Origin: Phycisphaerales bacterium
GTDB lineage: Bacteria > Planctomycetota > Phycisphaerae > Phycisphaerales > UBA1924
NCBI GenBank assembly: GCA_030149165.1
Contig: JASBRY010000010.1
Span: forward strand, 1 to 61,150
Direction: 5' to 3'
Length of the DNA stretch: 61,150 nucleotides
Of this stretch, positions 53,571-61,150 are shown piece after piece. The position numbers and the translations under genes were made by a program. Numbering within the stretch: the first letter of the stretch is position 1; each line of letters opens with the position of its first letter. The notes under the pieces are model-generated. The model saw only the letters and a list, made by a program, of their open reading frames with translations. It ran no database searches and was not told the DNA's origin.

Positions 53571-56084
53571 ATGGTGTGGTGGGGGATCAGCCGAGGTTGG
53601 CTGTTATGGAGGACTCGATCGTTGCGGCTTTGGATGCGTCTGTTGAGTGTGTTGTGCGTGCTGATGCTCTCCGAGCATCAGGCATCCGCGCAGGCAAATC
53701 CTGATTCAGTAGGTGCTGGAGAGGTTCAGCTCTCGATCCTGAATCTCGGTGCAGGCGGCATGATCCGTGCTGGTGATTGGGCCGGGATCCAGGTCCAGAT
53801 GCTCGATCAAGGATCACAGCAGCGCGAGATCATCCTCCGCGTCACCATTCGAGATTCCGACGGCGACGACGCTCAGTTCGACCGAGTCGTCAGCGCCAAT
53901 CCTGGATTGCCTCAGGGTTTCTGGTTGTACTGCTGGGTCCCATTCCAGTTCGGACAAGCGAGCTTCGAGATCCATGCGTTTGAAGCCGAAGAGCGAGGCA
54001 GCGGTGAAGGGCAACTCGGATACCGTGCTGGACGACTGCTCGGATCGGTCTCTCAGTACAACCCGATCTTCCAAGATCCCTGGATCGCGATCGCGGGCAT
54101 CGTCGGCACGCGTCAACTCGGGATCGAGCATTACGCGATCACTGTCGACAATCGAACCTGGCGTCCGCTTGGACACGAGCTCATCCGCGTCGCGCCTGGA
54201 CTAACAACGCAGACGCTTCCAGATCGTTGGCAAGGTCTTGTCTCCATGGACTTCCTTGTGTGGGGGAGTTCGTCGTTACGAGAGCATGATCCATCGACTC
54301 TCTCTCCAGAACGGGCACGCGCGATCCGCAACTGGGTCGAGCAAGGCGGACACCTGATCATCGTCATGCCCCCATCGGATGATCCATGGTTCACTGGGAA
54401 TCATCCGCTCCGCAACATGCTCCCTGATGTCCAAAGACCTACGCGACGCGACGGTGTGGACTACAACAGCATCCGCAGACTGCTGACCGAATCGAGCGAT
54501 GTCCCGCTCCCAAACAACGGCACACTGACCAGTTTCATTCCAGCGCCAGAAGCTGAAAATGAAAACGCGATCCCAGTGCTCAACACAGTCGATGGCGAGT
54601 GCATCGCAATCCGAAGACTCGTCGGTGCTGGGATGGTGACCGTCGTCGGCATTGATCTAGGACACGGCGAGCTTCGTCGATTGGGACTCCCAGAGCCCGA
54701 ACCTTTCTGGCATCGAGTGCTGGGTATGCGAGGGGATATCCAGCGTCCCAGCGAGATGTCCGAACAACTGCTCGCCGATGTTCGTTCCCGAACTGTGCTT
54801 GAGTTTGACACCGAAGTCTCTGGTGAGATCGCAAAGACCGGACGAGCGATCCAAGGCGTATTCTTCGGATTCATCGTCTTCGTGCTGTACTGGGTGCTCG
54901 CAGGGCCTGGTGGATTTGCGTTGCTGCGTCAACAGAAGAAGAGTCAACACGCGTGGGTCGGGTTTGTGATCCTGATCGCTGTGTTTACCGCGTTGTCGTG
55001 GGTCGGCGCGTCGCTGCTGCGTCCAAAGAAGGTCAACATCTCGCATCTGACGATGCTTGAGCAGGTCTATGGACAGTCCCATTCGAGGGCGCGTTCATGG
55101 ATGAGTGTCATGCTCCCCAGTTACGGCACTTCCGATGTGTCGCTCGTCGATCCGAGTGAGTCGAGCATTATCAGCACAAGCTCGATGACCAATCTCATCA
55201 CGCCTTGGCAACCCAGCACCTCGTCGGCATCCATCGTCTCAGGTTTCCCAGACAACACGGGATACAGAATTGAAAGTAGAGCGCCAGATTCGATCCGCGT
55301 TCCGACTCGCGCGACCGTGAAAGACTTCCGCGTGGATTGGGGCGGTGTGTCGAGTTGGTCGATGCCGCATCCGATTATTGATACAGAGAGTTTCCAAGAA
55401 ACCAAACTGACGCTCGATGGGACCGCGGTGATCGGCGGGATCGTGCACGATCTGCCGGGAGAACTAACGGATGTCATGCTCGTCGTAGTTTCGAGGCAGA
55501 CCCCGATCCGTCGCGAGGGTCAGAAACTCGGGAACACCATGATCTCCAGAGTCGATACTTGGTCGCCTCAGATCCCTGGAGGCGGCTGGGATCCTGGGGA
55601 AGTGATCAGTCTGGAGGGATACACAAAGCTCTCAGAGACCAACCGCAACGCGGATAAGGGGGACTACTTCCGCGAAGCAATCGCGAGTGGGTTTGATCCC
55701 CTTTCGATCCAAGGTCCTCGCGGTGATGTGATGGATCGGCTGAAAGTGGGACGGATGATCTCGCAGCTCCAGCCTCCAAGATACGGCGTGCTCACAGACG
55801 CCGTAGGAAATCGATTGGCGCACCGCCGTCAACTTCACGGCTGGGATCTCGGTATGTGGTTCACGCAGCCTTGCTTGATTGTGATGGGGGTGCTTGAAGT
55901 CGATGCAAATAAAGCGAACGAGGGGGGCTCACCAGTTCCTGTCTTCGTCGACGGAGAGCGAGTCCCAGCATCGGGGAAGACCTTGGTGACATGGATCTAT
56001 CCCTTTGAGCCTGACCCGCCTTCGTATGTTGGTGTGCTGGAACCAGAGAATGACCAGAGCGAATCAGAAGAACCCAATGGGTGA
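53571..56084 (+). CDS. Large exported/membrane protein, GldG- or GATase-like plan, unknown function
   Basis: 837 aa. Signal peptide region LLSVLCVLMLSEHQASAQA. An extracytoplasmic domain follows, including VSMDFLVWGSSSLREHDPS and AIRNWVEQGGHLIIVMP, as in class-I-glutamine-amidotransferase-like domains of GldG-type and related membrane proteins (about 220-270). Two membrane helices sit at about 425-445 and 465-485 (VFFGFIVFVLYWVLAG; AWVGFVILIAVFTALSWVG). A second soluble domain of about 340 residues completes it. No catalytic residues recognised. It is followed after 21 bases by an ABC ATPase gene, so it may serve as, or with, the membrane part of a transporter-like complex. Confidence 0.65.
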   Translation: MVWWGISRGWLLWRTRSLRLWMRLLSVLCVLMLSEHQASAQANPDSVGAGEVQLSILNLGAGGMIRAGDWAGIQVQMLDQGSQQREIILRVTIRDSDGDDAQFDRVVSANPGLPQGFWLYCWVPFQFGQASFEIHAFEAEERGSGEGQLGYRAGRLLGSVSQYNPIFQDPWIAIAGIVGTRQLGIEHYAITVDNRTWRPLGHELIRVAPGLTTQTLPDRWQGLVSMDFLVWGSSSLREHDPSTLSPERARAIRNWVEQGGHLIIVMPPSDDPWFTGNHPLRNMLPDVQRPTRRDGVDYNSIRRLLTESSDVPLPNNGTLTSFIPAPEAENENAIPVLNTVDGECIAIRRLVGAGMVTVVGIDLGHGELRRLGLPEPEPFWHRVLGMRGDIQRPSEMSEQLLADVRSRTVLEFDTEVSGEIAKTGRAIQGVFFGFIVFVLYWVLAGPGGFALLRQQKKSQHAWVGFVILIAVFTALSWVGASLLRPKKVNISHLTMLEQVYGQSHSRARSWMSVMLPSYGTSDVSLVDPSESSIISTSSMTNLITPWQPSTSSASIVSGFPDNTGYRIESRAPDSIRVPTRATVKDFRVDWGGVSSWSMPHPIIDTESFQETKLTLDGTAVIGGIVHDLPGELTDVMLVVVSRQTPIRREGQKLGNTMISRVDTWSPQIPGGGWDPGEVISLEGYTKLSETNRNADKGDYFREAIASGFDPLSIQGPRGDVMDRLKVGRMISQLQPPRYGVLTDAVGNRLAHRRQLHGWDLGMWFTQPCLIVMGVLEVDANKANEGGSPVPVFVDGERVPASGKTLVTWIYPFEPDPPSYVGVLEPENDQSESEEPNG

Positions 56085-56105
56085 TTGAGCGGTAGGATTG
56101 CAGAT

Positions 56106-57074
56106 ATGCCAATGATCGAAACCATCAACCTGACGAAACGCTACGGCGAGCTCACCGCGCTCAACTCGCTGAATCTCACCATCAACGAGGGTGATTGTTT
56201 TGGGTTCATCGGTCCCAACGGCGCCGGCAAGACAACCACCATCAAAGTCCTCGCGACGCTGCTTAAACCTTCGTCTGGACAAGCACAGATCGCGGGATTG
56301 ACAGTCGGCTATCAGAATCGACAGATCCGACCACTGATTGGGTATGTCCCTGATTTCATGGGCGCGTACCAAGACATGGTCGTGCATGAATACTTGGAGT
56401 TCTTTGCTGCGGCGTACAATATCAACGGCTCGCAACGCAAGAAGGTCGTCAACGATGTGCTCGAACTTACTGATCTGACATACAAGCAAACCGCAGAGGT
56501 CAGCGGCCTCTCGCGTGGTATGCAGCAGCGTCTCTCCATCGCGCGTGTGCTGCTCCATGATCCGAAAGTCCTGCTGATGGACGAGCCCGCGTCGGGGCTT
56601 GATCCAAGAGCACGCATCGAGATCCGCGAGCTGCTTAAAGAACTCAAAAAGATGGGCAAGACCATCCTGATCTCCTCGCACATTCTCCATGAACTCGCTG
56701 AGCTGTGTAACACTGTCGGGATCATCGAGAAAGGTGAGCTGCTTTTCAACGGCACAGTTGACGAGATCCTCCGCAGAGCGAAGGTCGGTCATGTCGTGCA
56801 TGTTGGGGTCGCGGAGCGCTTAGAGGACGCCGCGAAGGTGCTCCAGACAATGCCTGGGATCGAGAAGGTCGCGATCGTCCAAGGTGATGGCACCGCGAGT
56901 GGTGGGGGCTCAGGACGACTCATCCACGCACAGTTCGACGATCGCATGGGTGGCAACTACACAGACATCCCCAATGTCCTGATCAACAACGGCTTGCGGA
57001 TGACCCACTTCCAAGAAGAGCCGGTCAACCTAGAGACCGCGTTCATGCGTCTGACCAAGGGTTTGGTGCAGTAA
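56106..57074 (+). CDS. ABC transporter ATP-binding protein
   Basis: 322 aa. Walker A GPNGAGKTT (about 40), Q-loop near GYVPDF, signature LSRGMQQRL, Walker B VLLMDEPASGLDP and switch SSHILHE. It belongs to the exporter-like ATPase group (as in GldA, CcmA, drug exporters). The last 90 residues form an extra domain (LEDAAKVLQTMPGIEKVAI and on), common in this group. No permease gene follows; the only membrane partner in sight is the preceding 837-residue protein. ATG 56106 with AGGA upstream. Confidence 0.88.
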   Translation: MPMIETINLTKRYGELTALNSLNLTINEGDCFGFIGPNGAGKTTTIKVLATLLKPSSGQAQIAGLTVGYQNRQIRPLIGYVPDFMGAYQDMVVHEYLEFFAAAYNINGSQRKKVVNDVLELTDLTYKQTAEVSGLSRGMQQRLSIARVLLHDPKVLLMDEPASGLDPRARIEIRELLKELKKMGKTILISSHILHELAELCNTVGIIEKGELLFNGTVDEILRRAKVGHVVHVGVAERLEDAAKVLQTMPGIEKVAIVQGDGTASGGGSGRLIHAQFDDRMGGNYTDIPNVLINNGLRMTHFQEEPVNLETAFMRLTKGLVQ

Positions 57075-57203
57075 ATACGCCGTAGGTTTGAGGCTCTGTG
57101 TGACATTTCGCCACATCCTTTCTTGGTGTAATGGGTATGAATCAGAGGCGTCGTACTCGCTGAACTGGTATCATGCGCCTGTACCTTTTTGGAGATTTAG
57201 AAC

Positions 57204-59381
57204 ATGAAAGCACTACTCCTGTCTGTCTTGATTGCAGGATCGACCTTTGCCCTCGCCGCTCCCCCTGCTACCGAATCTGTGCCGGTCACGGACACCATCC
57301 ACGGCGAGAAAGTCGTGGATGAATACCGCTGGCTCGAAGGCGACAACTCTGATCCGAACAACATGGGTCTGTTGACTGATGATGTTGTTTCGTGGACCGA
57401 CGGACAGAACGGCTACACCCGCTCAGTGCTCGACAACCTGCCGGGGCGTGCCGCTCTCGAAGATCGTTTGCGTGAACTCATGGAGGTCCCTTCCATCGGT
57501 ACACCGAGTGCGTACGGGAATCGCTACTTCTACTCTCGACGCGAAGGCGCTCAGCCGCAAGCCGTGCGTTATGTGCGTGAGGGTCTTGATGGCGATGAAC
57601 GCGTGCTGCTCGATCCGCAGACTGTCGATCCGAGCGGACTGACCACCATCGCGTGGACAGCACCCAACAAGGACGGCTCGCTCATGGCGTTCGGGATGTA
57701 CACCGCCGGGGATGAGAACTCAACGCTCTATGTCATGGATGTCGATACCGGTGAATGGCTCGCGGACGAAATCCCAGGCAAGGTCCGACTCTCAGGCTGG
57801 CTCCCAGACTCCTCCGGATTCTTCTACTCAGCGCTCGAAGACATCGACGACGCATACTCTTCCGTCACCAAGCTCCACAAGCTTGGTACGCACCATCGTC
57901 AGGATCAGGTACTCTTCCGCCAGAAGGACATCGAGTTCTTCTACGGCGATCTCAACAAAACCGATGCGGAACTCGAAGCACTCAAAACCACCTGGGGTCC
58001 TTGGGGTTCACCCTCGGCAGATGGTCGATGGATGGGTGTTGGATACTGGACTGGGACCGCTGGATTGGACCTGTGGATCGCGGATCTTTCCAAATGGTTC
58101 CGTACGGGCGAGCTTGATCTTGTACCGATGGCGATCGGGAAGATGGGTCGCGTAGGAGGTTCCTATTTCGACGGCGATCGAATGTTCATCCAGCATTCGT
58201 TCGATGCTCCCAACGGCACCGTTTCGGTTATTGACCTCACCAATCCAGCGTTTGAGAACTGGAAACCAGTCGTTCCGCACAACGATGATCTCGTGATCGA
58301 GGGTGTGAACTTCTCACGCGGCATTATCTCTGTTCAGTACCTCGATGCCGCGAAAACGCGGATCGCGATGTACGACTTCAACGGGAACTCCAAGGGTGAT
58401 CTCGATCTCCCCGGAATCGGTTCCGGCGGGTTGAGCACTTCCGACGATCGGACCGAAGCGTTCCTGAGCTTCTCGAGCTACAACATGCCACGCTCAATCT
58501 ACCGCGTAGATCTCGCGACCGGTGAGCGCGACCTCTGGGCACGACCAGATATCCCCGTCGATCCATCCATGATCGAAGTCAAGCAGGTCTGGTACGACTC
58601 CAAAGACGGCACACCAGTCTCGATGTTCATCGTCCACAAGAAGGGGCTCTCCCTCGACGGCAACAACCCAACCATCCTCTATGGCTATGGCGGGTTTGAT
58701 ATCTCGATGACGCCATACTTCTCGTCGACCATGTTCCCTTGGTACGAGAACGGCGGGGTCTACGCGGTCGCGAACCTCCGCGGAGGTGGTGAGTACGGCA
58801 ACGCGTGGCATGAAGCGGGGATGCTCGAAAACAAGCAGAATGTGTTCGATGACTTCATCGCCGCAGGTGAATGGCTCGTCGAGAATGGATACACCAATCC
58901 AAGCAAACTTGGTATCGCCGGCGGATCCAATGGTGGACTGCTCACCGGAGCGACGGTGGTGCAGCGTCCAGATCTCTTCAGTGCCGCAATCAGCGCTGTG
59001 CCACTGCTGGATATGGTCCGTTACCAGAACTTCCTGATGGCGCGATACTGGGTCCCTGAATACGGCACTGCTGAGAATCCTGAGCAGTATGAGTTCATCA
59101 AGAAGTACTCGCCGTACCAGAATGTCAAGCCAGGCACCAAGTACCCCGCGGTCCTCTTCACAGCTGGCGAGAACGACACGCGTGTGCATCCGCTCCATGC
59201 TCGGAAGATGGCGGCATTAATGCAGAACGCGACTGGTTCAGATCAGGAAGAAGAACCGATCCTGCTCTGGGTTGATCGTGATTCCGGTCACGGCGGCGGA
59301 AAGCCACTGGAACTGCGGATCCGTGATGTTGCGGATCAACGCATCTTCATGATGTGGCAGCTCGGGATGCTCGAAGACTGA
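57204..59381 (+). CDS. Prolyl oligopeptidase, family S9A
   Basis: 725 aa with a signal peptide (LLLSVLIAGSTFALA), so periplasmic or secreted. A beta-propeller (about 70-420) precedes the alpha/beta-hydrolase domain. The triad is intact: Ser in GGSNGG, Asp in ENDTRVHP, His in SGHGGG. LYGYGGFDISMTP and ANLRGGGEYG are typical S9A motifs. Cuts short peptides after Pro. Fits with the carboxypeptidase and metalloproteases elsewhere in the window in peptide scavenging. Confidence 0.93.
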   Translation: MKALLLSVLIAGSTFALAAPPATESVPVTDTIHGEKVVDEYRWLEGDNSDPNNMGLLTDDVVSWTDGQNGYTRSVLDNLPGRAALEDRLRELMEVPSIGTPSAYGNRYFYSRREGAQPQAVRYVREGLDGDERVLLDPQTVDPSGLTTIAWTAPNKDGSLMAFGMYTAGDENSTLYVMDVDTGEWLADEIPGKVRLSGWLPDSSGFFYSALEDIDDAYSSVTKLHKLGTHHRQDQVLFRQKDIEFFYGDLNKTDAELEALKTTWGPWGSPSADGRWMGVGYWTGTAGLDLWIADLSKWFRTGELDLVPMAIGKMGRVGGSYFDGDRMFIQHSFDAPNGTVSVIDLTNPAFENWKPVVPHNDDLVIEGVNFSRGIISVQYLDAAKTRIAMYDFNGNSKGDLDLPGIGSGGLSTSDDRTEAFLSFSSYNMPRSIYRVDLATGERDLWARPDIPVDPSMIEVKQVWYDSKDGTPVSMFIVHKKGLSLDGNNPTILYGYGGFDISMTPYFSSTMFPWYENGGVYAVANLRGGGEYGNAWHEAGMLENKQNVFDDFIAAGEWLVENGYTNPSKLGIAGGSNGGLLTGATVVQRPDLFSAAISAVPLLDMVRYQNFLMARYWVPEYGTAENPEQYEFIKKYSPYQNVKPGTKYPAVLFTAGENDTRVHPLHARKMAALMQNATGSDQEEEPILLWVDRDSGHGGGKPLELRIRDVADQRIFMMWQLGMLED

Positions 59382-59409
59382 GCATCTGGTACAGTATAAA
59401 TGAATCATC

Positions 59410-59446
59410 GACCCCCGCGATCGGATTCGCGGGGGTCTTTCGTTTT
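59410..59446 (+). terminator. Terminator after the prolyl oligopeptidase gene
   Basis: GACCCCCGCG, 8-base loop, CGCGGGGGTC, TTTCGTTTT: 10-bp stem about 30 bases after the stop. Confidence 0.9.
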
Positions 59447-59460
59447 GAGAGGATCGAGTC

Positions 59461-60000
59461 ATGGCGAAGAAAGTCACCAAGAAAAAAACAACCAAAAAAT
59501 TGGCTAAGAAGACTGCAAAGAAGTTGACCAAAGCGACCGCCAAGAATGCATCAAAGAAGTCGGTCAAGAAAGCAGCGAAGAAACCGTCAGCAAATAAAAC
59601 GGTCGCGAACACCAAGTCGGTCGATGGGTTTCTCAAGAAAGCACCAGCGAAGTACGGCGACGATTGTCAGACACTGATCGAGATCATGTCCTCGATCACC
59701 AAAGAAGATCCAAAGATGTGGGGGCCTTCGATCGTTGGGTTTGGGAGCTACCACTATGTCTACGAGAGTGGGCGTGAGGGGGATATGTGCCTGACAGGGT
59801 TCTCACCACGCGCCAGCGCCCTCTCGGTCTATATCCTCGCTGGATTCGAAGACAAACCTGAACTCATGGAATCGCTGGGGAAGTACAAGACGGGCAAGGG
59901 ATGTCTCTACATCAAGTCACTGGACGATGTTCATATACCGACGCTTAAAAAACTCATTCGCCACAGCGTGAGCACAATCAAGAAACGATACCCAAGCTGA
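59461..60000 (+). CDS. DUF1801-like protein with histone-H1-like lysine tail
   Basis: 179 aa. The first 50 residues are almost only Lys, Ala and Thr in repeats (AKKVTKKKTTKKLAKKTAKK and on), like the tails of bacterial histone-H1-type proteins. The remainder (about 50-179) matches the DUF1801/YdhG fold: TLIEIMSSITKEDPKMWGPS, IVGFGSYHYVYESG, FSPRASALSVYI, and LGKYKTGKGCLYIKSLDDV. The fold has no agreed function; the tail predicts nucleic-acid or polyanion binding. GAGAGG lies 8-9 bases before the ATG. Confidence 0.8.
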   Translation: MAKKVTKKKTTKKLAKKTAKKLTKATAKNASKKSVKKAAKKPSANKTVANTKSVDGFLKKAPAKYGDDCQTLIEIMSSITKEDPKMWGPSIVGFGSYHYVYESGREGDMCLTGFSPRASALSVYILAGFEDKPELMESLGKYKTGKGCLYIKSLDDVHIPTLKKLIRHSVSTIKKRYPS

Positions 60001-60001
60001 G

Positions 60002-60484
60002 TTATCCAAGCATATCGATCGATCGTTTGCTCTGCTCCTGTCCGATCAGCATCACGCGCATGGATGCTTTGCTCAAGATCGAGGCGCGGATGGAGTTGGA
60101 GACTTCCTCAGCGTAATCGGTATCACGGATCTGAGAGCGAGCCGCGGCGGTGTTGATGGACTGCTCCTCCATCGCACGAATCCGCGCCTCGTTGCTCAAC
60201 TGCTGGGTTCCGATCTCCGCTTGGCGCTCGATCGACGAGTCAGCCGCTTCGATGTTCAGATTCAGATTCTCGCGTTCCAATGACCCGATCTTCGATTGCA
60301 AGTCGGTCAGGTCCGTCGTTAAGTGCTCCGATGCGATCAATCCAGCGGGATCATCCGATCCACGATTGATTCTCAAACCAGTCGCGAGGCGCTCGGCGGA
60401 CTGAGCGAACATGCGATTGCTGCGATTGATTCCCTGCAGACCGATGGTCAACAGTGACGAACTGGATGGTCGGATGCCTTGCAT
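60002..60484 (-). CDS. Miniature flagellin-like protein
   Basis: 160 aa. The first half has the flagellin N-terminal signature AERLATGLRINRGSDDPAGL with the preceding SLLTIGLQGINRSNRMF. The second half matches the flagellin C-terminus: ARSQIRDTDYAEEVSNSIRA, then ILSKASMRVMLIGQEQS. In ordinary flagellins these ends flank a variable centre of 100-400 residues; here they are joined through a short helical stretch (SLERENLNLNIEAADSSIER). A functional mini-flagellin, a cap-like or export-related variant, or a decayed gene are all possible. ATG 60484 is preferred to TTG 60499. Stop is 2 bases from the convergent DUF1801-like stop. Confidence 0.75.
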   Translation of the reverse strand: MQGIRPSSSSLLTIGLQGINRSNRMFAQSAERLATGLRINRGSDDPAGLIASEHLTTDLTDLQSKIGSLERENLNLNIEAADSSIERQAEIGTQQLSNEARIRAMEEQSINTAAARSQIRDTDYAEEVSNSIRASILSKASMRVMLIGQEQSKRSIDMLG

Positions 60485-60575
60485 GGGACAAGTATCCAAA
60501 ACAAGATTGGATCTACCCAGAAATGGTTCATGGAAAGTAGTGCCGATTGTATCGATCGTGCTGATTCTGACGCCG

Positions 60576-60905
60576 TCAGAAGTTCAACCGCTCAATAAAC
60601 GCGGAAGGCAGTGCATCAGGTTGTTCCAGTAGTTGGGGCATGGAGTTCACAATAGAGAGCGTTTGGAACTCATCAGTTTGTGATTGCTCTTGTATCAACA
60701 TGTCGCTGTGGACCATGTTGAAATCAGTTGTAGCAGTGTAGATATCCAACTGGATAGATCCTGCTGTCGAGGATGCATCATTCAGGATACAGAGTCTGTG
60801 ATGCGATGCTGTAGTTGTTTTATCAGCATCCGATACCCCAGCTTGAGCACTGACAGCAGACGCAGCGATGAGAACGATAGCGGCGATGTCGAACAGCTTG
60901 GACAT
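60576..60905 (-). CDS. Small secreted protein, unknown function
   Basis: 109 aa. Signal peptide LFDIAAIVLIAASAVSAQA, then a mature part of about 85 residues without known motifs (QLDIYTATTDFNMVHSD). A single Cys lies in HRLCILND. Faces away from the right edge; no neighbour suggests a role. Confidence 0.55.
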   Translation of the reverse strand: MSKLFDIAAIVLIAASAVSAQAGVSDADKTTTASHHRLCILNDASSTAGSIQLDIYTATTDFNMVHSDMLIQEQSQTDEFQTLSIVNSMPQLLEQPDALPSAFIERLNF

Positions 60906-61091
60906 AACTGGTTCCGTGTATGTGGACCTGTGTGTGGATTACCCGAACTCAATGATTGCACACACTGATTGCAAAGACCATGAAAGATGTGTTCAGATCA
61001 CGAAATAGAGGTAGTGGTTCACTTTGATTGTGCGTCCTGATTCGGGTTGTTTGGGAGTTGGCAGCCGTTTCTAATCGGGTAGAATAGATTA

Positions 61092-61150
61092 TGCCCGTGT
61101 ATCCATGCCACAACTGTGCCCACATGAATCAAATCACAGATAATGCGACG
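61092..61150 (+). CDS. Possible start of a protein gene cut by the right edge
   Basis: ATG at 61092 opens MPVYPCHNCAHMNQITDNAT, still open at the edge. CHNCAH resembles a zinc-binding start. A TAGAAT lies just upstream, which would leave almost no leader. Too short to name. Confidence 0.3.

Noticed and set aside
1..61150. CRISPR arrays, transposases, integrases, prophage or defence islands
   Set aside because: No regularly spaced repeats, terminal inverted repeats with transposase, or phage/defence motifs were seen on reading the window.

Overview
The window looks like a chromosomal stretch, probably a metagenomic or draft contig, from a planctomycete of the class Phycisphaerae. The pointers are two secreted proteins ending in a very short Leu/Gly plus RRRR sorting-type tail, a pseudopilin with an H-X9-DG motif, a SecA with an inserted repeat region and a Pro/Gln-rich tail, a dockerin-like repeat on a subtilase-fold protein, and many exported proteins in small transcription units. 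Base composition is moderate and even, except for roughly the first 650 bases, which are clearly GC-richer and begin with an inverted, diverged copy of part of secA. That left edge is best read as a chimeric join. No CRISPR array, insertion sequence, integrase, phage module or rRNA gene was seen. One tRNA (Val, anticodon CAC) is present.

Layout. 1-2149: 3' part of secA. 2308-3948: a pseudopilin and a short-tail secreted protein, convergent around a shared terminator. 4174-6950: tryptophanase and homogentisate dioxygenase (aromatic amino-acid breakdown). 7207-9636: a degenerate kinase-fold protein, a Tat-exported superoxide dismutase and a LURP-one-like protein. 9735-11499: rpsB-tsf with structured leader and intergenic hairpins. 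11851-20440: a ten-gene type IV pilus / type II secretion-like operon led by a PilZ gene (ATPase, platform protein, four pseudopilins, a PilX/GspK-like protein, a PilM-PilN-like fusion, a PilO-like and a PilP/GspC-like protein); secretin and prepilin peptidase are not in the window. 20483-20556: tRNA-Val.

20617-31731: a metzincin-like protease, a stand-alone atpC, a PH-domain membrane protein, a nitronate monooxygenase-like enzyme, a DEAD-box helicase, and tandem M14 carboxypeptidase genes of which the first has lost its catalytic residues. 31821-38566: a large subtilase-fold protein with P-domain and dockerin-like repeat, also lacking catalytic residues, then fumC, a transglutaminase-like exported protein and adk. 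38761-48995: fusA, then a surface-polysaccharide pair (WecA/MraY-type transferase and O-antigen-ligase-type protein), a YwaF-like membrane protein, rlmN-ispH and an exported endonuclease/exonuclease/phosphatase-fold protein. 49187-61150: a small membrane protein, the H-X9-DG pseudopilin, a lamin-tail secreted protein, an M20 peptidase, a large membrane protein paired with an ABC ATPase, a prolyl oligopeptidase, a lysine-tail DUF1801-like protein, a miniature flagellin and a small secreted protein.

The themes are protein export and surface assembly (SecA, pilus/secretion machine, sorting tails, polysaccharide genes) and extracellular or periplasmic proteolysis. An unusual number of protease- or kinase-fold proteins appear to have lost their active sites. 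All family calls come from reading translated motifs without database searches.
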